Assembly: GCA_945866245.1 (NCBI GenBank)
Contig: CAMBGW010000039.1
Location: 1-8,549 of the forward strand
Source of the DNA: Verrucomicrobia subdivision 6 bacterium
GTDB lineage: Bacteria > Verrucomicrobiota > Verrucomicrobiia > Methylacidiphilales > Verrucolacustridaceae
DNA length: 8,549 nt
Direction: 5' to 3'
Part shown: in pieces, positions 1 through 5,475 of the stretch
Position numbering within the stretch: the stretch's first letter is position 1
How the letters are laid out: each line of letters begins with the position of its first letter
Program-made: the position numbers and the translations under genes
Notes under the pieces: generated by a model
Database searches by the model: none
Told to the model about the DNA's origin: nothing
The model's input: only the letters and a program-made list of their open reading frames with translations

Positions 1-1
1 C

Positions 2-85
2 ATCATCCCCTCCATCCTTGTCCACTCCTTCTTTAACGCAAATACTTGTCTCATCATCCTCCTCGCACGCCCCCCCCTCTCATGA
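2..85 (+). CDS. Possible C-terminal end of an unidentified gene upstream of thiL (5' truncated)
   Basis: From base 2 one frame stays open for 27 codons and ends in TGA at 83-85. That stop overlaps the thiL ATG at 82-84 as ATGA, the same junction used three times in the pur operon of this window. The visible residues include a hydrophobic run (TCLIILLARPP) and end in PLS. I do not recognise the family. The support is the junction geometry and the open frame at the window edge. Against it, 27 codons is short, and the C-rich strand has few stops, so an open frame can arise by chance. If real, this gene is probably co-transcribed with thiL and tsaE. Confidence 0.4.
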   Translation: MIPSILVHSFFNANTCLIILLARPPLS

Positions 86-975
86 AAAAACTTCCCCTCT
101 CCCCCGAAGATCTTTGGGTTCGCAACTGGATCGCCGCTCTCGGCCGGCAACCTTCCACAGGAATTCGTCACGCCTTGGGTCACGACTGCGCTGTCCTCTC
201 CCCATTTTCCAAAAATCTCGACCTCGTTCTAAAAACCGATGCCGTCGTCGAAGGCATCCACTTCACCTCCTCCACCCCCGCCTCTCTCATCGGACGCAAA
301 GCTCTCGCTCGTCCCCTGAGCGACTTTGCCGCCGCTGCCGCCACCCCCCGCGCTGCACTCATCACCGTGGGTTGCCCCAATGCCCGCTCCGCCCAACGCA
401 TTCGCCAAGCCTATCGCGGACTCTCCCTCCTCGCGAAAAAGCTCCATCTTCCCATCGTCGGCGGGGAAACCATTCGCACCCGCCAACTCCTTATCTCCAT
501 CTCTCTTCTCGGAACAACCCCCAAAGACAACTCCCCCAACCGATCCGGCGCCCGCCCAGGCCATCTCCTTTTTGTCACAGGCAAACTCGGTGGCTCCTGG
601 CCACGCCGCCACCTCACCTTCACCCCACGTCTCCCCGAGGGTCACTGGCTCGCCCGCAACAAATTTCCATCCGCCATGCTCGACCTCAGCGACGGACTCG
701 GAGCCGATCTTCCCCGCCTCGCTCGCTCCTCCCATGTTGGTTTTCAGATTTACCCCGATCAAATCCCCCTCGCCCCCCGCGCCACTCCCACCACCGCCTT
801 CACCCAAGGGGAAGACTACGAACTTCTCCTCTCCGTTCCACCCCATCGCGTCTCCTCCCTTCTCCGGCGTTGGCCCTTCTCCACCCCACTCACCCCCATC
901 GGCACCTGCCTTCATCCCCGCCAAGGCTTTCACACCGGCAAACTCCCCCTCCGCGGCTATGATCACCTCCGCTAA
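82..975 (+). CDS. thiL: Thiamine-monophosphate kinase (ThiL), compact form
   Basis: This cytosolic kinase phosphorylates thiamine monophosphate with ATP to give thiamine diphosphate, the last step of cofactor synthesis. The product is 297 aa, somewhat short for a family of about 300-340. Motifs in order: GHDCAVL (33-39), KTDAVVEGIHF (51-61), LSDFAA (79-84), IVGGETIRT (125-133), GARPGHLLFVTGKLGGS (156-172), MLDLSDGL (199-206), GEDYELL (243-249) and a C-terminal GYDH (292-295), which is also near the E. coli C-terminus. These place it in the PurM-like ATP-binding superfamily. The first metal-site motif reads GHD where the family usually has GDD, and the usual GGD reads GGE. The stretch between LGGS and HLTFTPR is much shorter than in E. 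coli. I chose ATG at 82 because it overlaps an upstream TGA. A TTG at 46 would add 12 low-complexity residues. There is no Shine-Dalgarno-like purine tract upstream, only a run of eight C at 70-77. The gene overlaps tsaE by 17 bases. Confidence 0.9.
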   Translation: MKKLPLSPEDLWVRNWIAALGRQPSTGIRHALGHDCAVLSPFSKNLDLVLKTDAVVEGIHFTSSTPASLIGRKALARPLSDFAAAAATPRAALITVGCPNARSAQRIRQAYRGLSLLAKKLHLPIVGGETIRTRQLLISISLLGTTPKDNSPNRSGARPGHLLFVTGKLGGSWPRRHLTFTPRLPEGHWLARNKFPSAMLDLSDGLGADLPRLARSSHVGFQIYPDQIPLAPRATPTTAFTQGEDYELLLSVPPHRVSSLLRRWPFSTPLTPIGTCLHPRQGFHTGKLPLRGYDHLR

Positions 976-1393
976 ACTTTCTCCCGACGAAATCTGTCCG
1001 GACGCTGCCGCCACCCGCGCCCACGCCGCTCGCCATCTCCCCCTCCTGCCGCCAGGCACGATCCTCCGACTCCACGGCCCACTCGGCGCGGGAAAATCCG
1101 AATGGGTCCGCGGCCTTGCCCAAGCGCTAGGCGTCACAGGAGATATCCCAAGTCCCACCTTCACCTTGTGCCAACCTCTTCTTGGGGGACGACTTCCTCT
1201 CGAACACTGGGACCTTTACCGTCTTGAAAATGCACGCGACTGGGACTCCCTCGGTTGGCCTGATTGCCTCACCACCCGCGGCCTCGTTGCCGTCGAATGG
1301 CCCGAGCGCTACCCCGGCGAATGGCCGAAAAAAACTTTGGATCTTACCCTTACCCCACAGCCCAACGGCTCCCGACTTCTCTCTTGGCTCTAA
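959..1393 (+). CDS. tsaE: tRNA t6A biosynthesis ATPase TsaE
   Basis: TsaE is the P-loop ATPase that works with TsaB and TsaD to make N6-threonylcarbamoyladenosine at position 37 of ANN-decoding tRNAs; it is cytosolic and widespread in bacteria. The product is 144 aa, normal for the family. A Walker A motif, GPLGAGKS, is at 40-47. It is followed by the family signatures IPSPTFTL (63-70), HWDLYRL (83-89) and VEWPER (112-117). The ATG at 959 lies inside thiL in another frame, giving a 17-base overlap that suggests translational coupling. The frame is open far upstream, but that region has no conserved TsaE sequence and lies within thiL. No Shine-Dalgarno is visible. Its TAA stop overlaps the purH stop on the other strand, so the two genes converge with no spacer. 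Confidence 0.92.
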   Translation: MITSAKLSPDEICPDAAATRAHAARHLPLLPPGTILRLHGPLGAGKSEWVRGLAQALGVTGDIPSPTFTLCQPLLGGRLPLEHWDLYRLENARDWDSLGWPDCLTTRGLVAVEWPERYPGEWPKKTLDLTLTPQPNGSRLLSWL

Positions 1394-2937
1394 TGCCGAA
1401 AATGCCGCCGGCCCGTAAAAATCATCGCTACCCCTAGCCGATCCGCCGCTGCAATCACTTCAGGATCCTTCACACTGCCCCCAGGCTGAATCGCCGCCGT
1501 TGCCCCTGCTTCCGCCGCAGCTTCCAACCCATCTGGGAACGGAAAAAATGCATCCGACGCAACCGCACTTCCCTTCAAGGAAAGCTTCGCCTCCCCCGCT
1601 TTCCAAACCGCAATCCGCGAGGAATCCACCCTCGACATCTGACCCGCCCCAATCCCCAAGGTTCTCCCATCCCCCGCATAGACAATCGCGTTCGACTTCA
1701 CGTGCCGAACCACCTTCCACCCAAAACGCATCGCCTTCATTTCCGCCTCGGTCGGCTTCCTTTTTGTAACCACTTTCCAAGATGTTTCATCATCCCCCAC
1801 CCCATCTCTCTCCTGCACCAGCAACCCGTTCCCTCGAACGCTTCGGAAATCATATCCGCCTGTCGCGGTCTCATGGTTCTCAATCAGTCGCAGATTCTTT
1901 TTAGCCTGCAGAATTTTTAAAGCTGCTGGCTGAAACGACGGGGCCACAATCACCTCACTAAAAATCTCCGCAATCGACTGAGCCGTCTTCTCATCGATCG
2001 CCCGATTCGCCACAATAATTCCCCCAAAGGGAGCCTGCCGATCGGTGGCATACGCCCTCTCCCACGCCTCCGCTAGATTTTCCCCCGCCCCTACCCCACA
2101 CGGATTCGTGTGCTTCAAAATCGCCAAAGTCGGCTTTTCCTTTTCAAACTCCGCAATCAGCCCAGCGGCCGCACTCAAATCCAAGACATTGTTATAGGAC
2201 AACTCTTTTCCATGCAGTTGCCGAAACGATTCTAAGAAAGCTCCATACAACGCCGCTTTCTGGTGCGGATTCTCTCCATAGCGCAACGACTGTGCCCTTC
2301 GCCGCACCATTCCGGTCGTCTCCTGCAAGACCGGCTCCTCTTTTTCCGACTGTCCCGTCAGATACGCCCCAATCAGATGATCATAATGCGCCGTATGCCG
2401 AAACACCTTCGCCGCCAATCGCCTCCGCGTCTCCAACGTTGTATTTCCACTTCCCTCCATCTCCGCCTGTACCGTTCGATAATCTGCCGGCTCAGTCAAC
2501 ACCGTCACCGCTTCGTGATTCTTGGCCGCACTGCGCAACATGCTCGGCCCCCCAATATCAATATTCTCAATCGCCTCCTCCCAGGTGCAATCCGGTCGTG
2601 CCACCGTTTGCTCAAAGGGATAAAGATTCACCACCACCAAATCGATCGTCGGAATATGATTCTTTTTCGCCTGCTCTCGATGGGTTTCTAAATCCCTCCT
2701 CTGCAAAAGCCCCCCGTGCACCTTCGGATGCAACGTCTTCACCCGCCCATCCATCATTTCTGGAAATCCCGTGTAGTCACTCAACTCCATCACCTTGACC
2801 CCCGCATCCCTCAACGCCTTCGCTGTCCCCCCCGTCGAAATCAGCTCCACTCCCCGACCATCCAAGAACTTGGCAAACTCCACCAATCCCGTCTTGTCCG
2901 ATACCGATAGCAATGCCCGCTGAATCGAAGGCTTCAT
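1390..2937 (-). CDS. purH: Bifunctional AICAR formyltransferase / IMP cyclohydrolase (PurH)
   Basis: PurH performs the last two steps of de novo IMP synthesis: formylation of AICAR using 10-formyl-tetrahydrofolate, then ring closure to IMP. It is 515 aa, the usual length. The N-terminal IMP cyclohydrolase domain (about 1-200) starts with ALLSVSDKTGL (8-18) and includes STGGTAK (34-40) and DGRVKTLHPKVHGGLL (63-78). The formyltransferase domain carries LRYGENPHQ (218-226), the catalytic KHTNPCG (275-281; Lys275 and His276 by analogy with the human enzyme), HVKSNAIVYA (412-421) and SDAFFPFPDG (461-470), and ends with FTGRRHFRH. The ATG overlaps the purM TGA as ATGA. A weak GAAGGG lies 13 bases upstream, inside purM. 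This is the last visible gene of the operon. Its TAG stop overlaps the tsaE stop, and no terminator hairpin is evident. Confidence 0.97.
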   Translation of the reverse strand: MKPSIQRALLSVSDKTGLVEFAKFLDGRGVELISTGGTAKALRDAGVKVMELSDYTGFPEMMDGRVKTLHPKVHGGLLQRRDLETHREQAKKNHIPTIDLVVVNLYPFEQTVARPDCTWEEAIENIDIGGPSMLRSAAKNHEAVTVLTEPADYRTVQAEMEGSGNTTLETRRRLAAKVFRHTAHYDHLIGAYLTGQSEKEEPVLQETTGMVRRRAQSLRYGENPHQKAALYGAFLESFRQLHGKELSYNNVLDLSAAAGLIAEFEKEKPTLAILKHTNPCGVGAGENLAEAWERAYATDRQAPFGGIIVANRAIDEKTAQSIAEIFSEVIVAPSFQPAALKILQAKKNLRLIENHETATGGYDFRSVRGNGLLVQERDGVGDDETSWKVVTKRKPTEAEMKAMRFGWKVVRHVKSNAIVYAGDGRTLGIGAGQMSRVDSSRIAVWKAGEAKLSLKGSAVASDAFFPFPDGLEAAAEAGATAAIQPGGSVKDPEVIAAADRLGVAMIFTGRRHFRH

Positions 2938-3953
2938 CCGAGCAATTTCACCCTTCTCTCCCCACGCACCATCTTTCCAATCTCATAACACCTCACCGAC
3001 TTTCTCACCTTCCCCACATCCCCCTTCGATACCACCACAATCATCCCAATTCCCATATTGAACGTTCGGTACGCCTCCCCCTTCGCCAACTTCCCCCTTT
3101 TCTCTAAATATTGAAACAGAGGCGGCACGGGCCAGCTCCCAAGTTGAATCTCTGCCCCCAGCCCCTTTGGAAAAATTCGCGGCGGGTTATCGATCAATCC
3201 ACCTCCCGTAATGTGCGCCGCCCCCTTAATTTTCACCCTCTTGCCAATTTTTAAAAGCGTGGGCCGATAGTTTGGGTGCACCGCCAGCAATAGCTTTTCC
3301 AACTTCAATGATGTCCCTGGCAACTTTCCCTTCACCCGCAACTTTGCTTTTTTAAATAAAATATCCCGCGCCAAAGTGTACCCATTCGTCTGTAGCCCAT
3401 TCGTCGGTAAACCCAAAATCACATCCCCCGCCCGAATCGATCTCCCATCCGTCGCCCTTCCCTTCTCTATCACCCCGACAATCGATCCGACTAAATCGTA
3501 GTCGTGCCCCTGATAAATCCCCGGCATCTGCGCCGTCTCCCCCCCCAACAGTGCGCAGCCCGATTTCCGACAACCCCTCACCAACCCACCCAAAATCTGG
3601 CGGAACACCTTCGGATCCAACTTCCCCGTCCCGATATAATCTAAGAAGAAAAGCGGTTCCGCTCCCAGAGCCGCAATATCGTTGACACAATGATTCACTA
3701 AATCTTCCCCGATCGTCCCGTGCTTTCCCACCTCCTGCGCTACCTTCAACTTGGTCCCTACCCCGTCAATGCTCGCCACCAGTACCGGATGCCGATATCC
3801 GCGAATCCTCCCATCAAAGCAGCCACCAAATCCACCAATCCCGCCAATCACCCCCGCCCTCTGCGTCGATCTCACCATCGCGCCGATTCCCGATTTCACC
3901 CGATTCCCCAAGGTGATATCCACCCCGGCCCTCGCGTAAGCGTCCCGTGCCAT
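2934..3953 (-). CDS. purM: Phosphoribosylformylglycinamidine cyclo-ligase (AIR synthetase, PurM)
   Basis: PurM closes the imidazole ring: FGAM plus ATP gives AIR, ADP and phosphate. The 339-aa product is close to the usual size of about 345. Visible motifs are AGVDITLGN (9-17), GGIGGFGG (37-44), SIDGVGTKL (61-69), CVNDIAALGAEPLFFLDY (89-106), LGGETAQMPG (136-145), the glycine-rich AHITGGGLIDNPPR (246-259) and YRTFNMGIGM (295-304). I set the start at ATG 3953, five bases after the purF stop. A longer reading from GTG at 4088 only adds sequence overlapping purF with no family resemblance. The segment NGLQTNGY (185-192) has Gln where the family usually has His. No good Shine-Dalgarno is present, so translation may rely on re-initiation after purF. 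The gene ends in an ATGA overlap with purH. Confidence 0.96.
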   Translation of the reverse strand: MARDAYARAGVDITLGNRVKSGIGAMVRSTQRAGVIGGIGGFGGCFDGRIRGYRHPVLVASIDGVGTKLKVAQEVGKHGTIGEDLVNHCVNDIAALGAEPLFFLDYIGTGKLDPKVFRQILGGLVRGCRKSGCALLGGETAQMPGIYQGHDYDLVGSIVGVIEKGRATDGRSIRAGDVILGLPTNGLQTNGYTLARDILFKKAKLRVKGKLPGTSLKLEKLLLAVHPNYRPTLLKIGKRVKIKGAAHITGGGLIDNPPRIFPKGLGAEIQLGSWPVPPLFQYLEKRGKLAKGEAYRTFNMGIGMIVVVSKGDVGKVRKSVRCYEIGKMVRGERRVKLLG

Positions 3954-3958
3954 TCCGC

Positions 3959-5428
3959 TTACAGCAGGAAGCCCTGCCGGCTCTCCTCCTCCGGCACCAA
4001 GGAGTGCGCCCGCTCCCTTCTCTGCTCCAAAATCTCCTTGTTCGCATCCTCCGGTGCAAATGCCACCGGGTAATCTCCCGTAAAACACGCCATGCAGAAC
4101 TTATTCGCCGGGATTCCGCACGCCCGCACCATTCCATCCACATCCAAATACCCCAGCGAATCGGCCCCCAAATATTTTGTAATCTCCGCCCGCGTCATCC
4201 GATTCGCCAAAAGATCCTTTGGATCTGGAAAATCGATTCCGTAGTGACACGAAAAACGGTGCGGCGGACAACTCACCCGAATGTGCACCTCTTTCGCTCC
4301 AGCCTCTCGTAAGTTAGTCACCCTCGCCCTCGCCGTCGTTCCCCGCACGATCGAATCATCGACCACCACCACCCGCTTCCCCTGCACTGCCGAGCGAATT
4401 AAATTTAACTTCACCCTCACATTGAAATCACGAATCAACTGCGTCGGCTGCAAAAATGATCTCCCAATATAGTGATTCCGCACAAACGCCTGATCCAACG
4501 GAATCCCCGCCTGCTCCGAATATCCTAACGCCGCATAAGTTCCCGAGTCCGGTACCGGCACCACAATGTCCGCCTCCACCGGATGCAACCTCGCCAGCTC
4601 TCTCCCCATCCGCGTCCGTGCATGACTAATATTTCTCCCACCGATCTGACTGTCCGGCCTGGCAAAGTAAACGAATTCAAAAATACAAAGCGCCTCACGC
4701 GCCGTCTCCGCATGCGGCTTAAAAGATCGCAAGCCCGACTCATCCGCCACCACAATCTCCCCTGGCTCCACCTCTCGGACAAACTCCGCCCCCACTAAAT
4801 CTAACGCGCACGTCTCGCTCGAAAAGACAATCGCCTCATCCAGCTTGCCAATGACCAGCGGCCGAAACCCAAAGGGATCCCGGGCGGCGATCACCTCGTT
4901 CTCTCCCATCAATACCAGCGAGTATGCCCCATGAACTCGTGACAGTGCCTGGGCCAACGCCCCACCCCCGATCGCGGGGTTGGGACGCGAAATCAGATGC
5001 AAAATAATCTCACTGTCGGTCGTCGTCTGAAAAATCGAGCCATCCGCCTCCAACTCATCCCGCAACTTCCCTGCATTCACTAAATTTCCGTTATGCGCGA
5101 TCGCAATCTGACCTCTCCCCGTCTCCACCGTCAACGGTTGGGCATTCTTAATCGTGCTCGAGCCTGTCGTCGAATACCTCACGTGCCCGATCGCTCGTGT
5201 TCCCGCCAACTCCTTTAAATCATTTTCCTTAAAAATCTGCCCCACCAAACCCATCCCACGCTTAATCGCAAAAGCTTTGCCGTCATCCTTCGCCGTCACG
5301 ATCCCCGCACTCTCCTGCCCCCGATGCTGCAACGCATATAAACCGTAGTAAGTCAGCTCCGCTGCATTCGGATGGTTGTACACCCCGAAGACTCCGCACT
5401 CATGAGTAGGAAAATAGGGAGTCTTCAA
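3959..5428 (-). CDS. purF: Amidophosphoribosyltransferase (PurF), Bacillus-type with 4Fe-4S ligands and propeptide
   Basis: PurF makes 5-phosphoribosylamine from PRPP and glutamine, the committed step of purine synthesis. The 489-aa product has an N-terminal Ntn glutaminase domain. Cys11 in ECGVFG is the expected nucleophile, exposed by removal of a 10-residue propeptide. Other glutaminase motifs are QHRGQESAG (34-42), GHVRYSTTG (81-89), AHNGNLVN (111-118) and ARDPFGFRPL (182-191). The phosphoribosyltransferase domain has the PRPP loop VVVVDDSIVRGTT (353-365). Cys248 (CIFEFVYFARPDS), Cys394 (SCHYGID), Cys445 and Cys448 (CMACFTG) match the four iron-sulfur ligands of the B. subtilis enzyme. 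The start is TTG at 5428-5426: the frame has a TAA three codons further upstream, with only an ATT between as another conceivable start. A GGAG lies 12 bases upstream, a long spacing. The C-terminal sequence after the cluster motif includes EQRRERAHSLV, consistent with a helix. Confidence 0.97.
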   Translation of the reverse strand: MKTPYFPTHECGVFGVYNHPNAAELTYYGLYALQHRGQESAGIVTAKDDGKAFAIKRGMGLVGQIFKENDLKELAGTRAIGHVRYSTTGSSTIKNAQPLTVETGRGQIAIAHNGNLVNAGKLRDELEADGSIFQTTTDSEIILHLISRPNPAIGGGALAQALSRVHGAYSLVLMGENEVIAARDPFGFRPLVIGKLDEAIVFSSETCALDLVGAEFVREVEPGEIVVADESGLRSFKPHAETAREALCIFEFVYFARPDSQIGGRNISHARTRMGRELARLHPVEADIVVPVPDSGTYAALGYSEQAGIPLDQAFVRNHYIGRSFLQPTQLIRDFNVRVKLNLIRSAVQGKRVVVVDDSIVRGTTARARVTNLREAGAKEVHIRVSCPPHRFSCHYGIDFPDPKDLLANRMTRAEITKYLGADSLGYLDVDGMVRACGIPANKFCMACFTGDYPVAFAPEDANKEILEQRRERAHSLVPEEESRQGFLL

Positions 5429-5475
5429 GAGAATATCTTACTCCGATCTATCCGCTTTGAGAAGGGTGAGATTTT
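5429..5475 (-). other. purL-purF spacer with a weak ribosome binding site for a TTG start
   Basis: These 47 bases are the only real gap between genes in the pur operon. On the coding strand the best Shine-Dalgarno candidate is GGAG at 5444-5441, twelve bases from the TTG of purF, which is longer than ideal. An in-frame TAA lies just after it, which rules out a longer PurF. I see no hairpin, no U-run and no convincing promoter boxes, so I read it as a translation-initiation spacer rather than a terminator or internal promoter. Confidence 0.4.

Noticed and set aside
70..77. Run of eight C just before thiL as a possible phase-variable tract
   Set aside because: It lies upstream of the thiL ATG, in a generally C-rich strand, and would only affect the last codons of a doubtful upstream gene. 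There is no sign of a contingency locus.
326..958. Upstream in-frame extension of tsaE by about 210 codons
   Set aside because: It lies in thiL in another frame, is Pro/Ser-rich, and normal-length TsaE proteins begin near the ATG at 959.
229..1164. 311-codon open frame on the minus strand, opposite thiL and tsaE
   Set aside because: Its translation is Gly/Glu/Ala-rich low complexity with no family motif, while the plus strand carries clear ThiL and TsaE signatures. C-rich sequence gives few stops on the complement.
1333..1365. Short TTACCC-like repeats in tsaE and other C-rich short repeats
   Set aside because: They are only two imperfect copies inside coding sequence, explained by the base composition.
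1324..1440. Possible terminator around the tsaE/purH convergence
   Set aside because: There is only a 4-bp AGCC/GGCT stem, and a seven-base T run on the minus strand is not directly preceded by a hairpin.
3954..4088. N-terminal extension of PurM to a GTG at 4088
   Set aside because: The extra 45 residues are an out-of-frame reading of the purF end; family PurM begins near the ATG at 3953.
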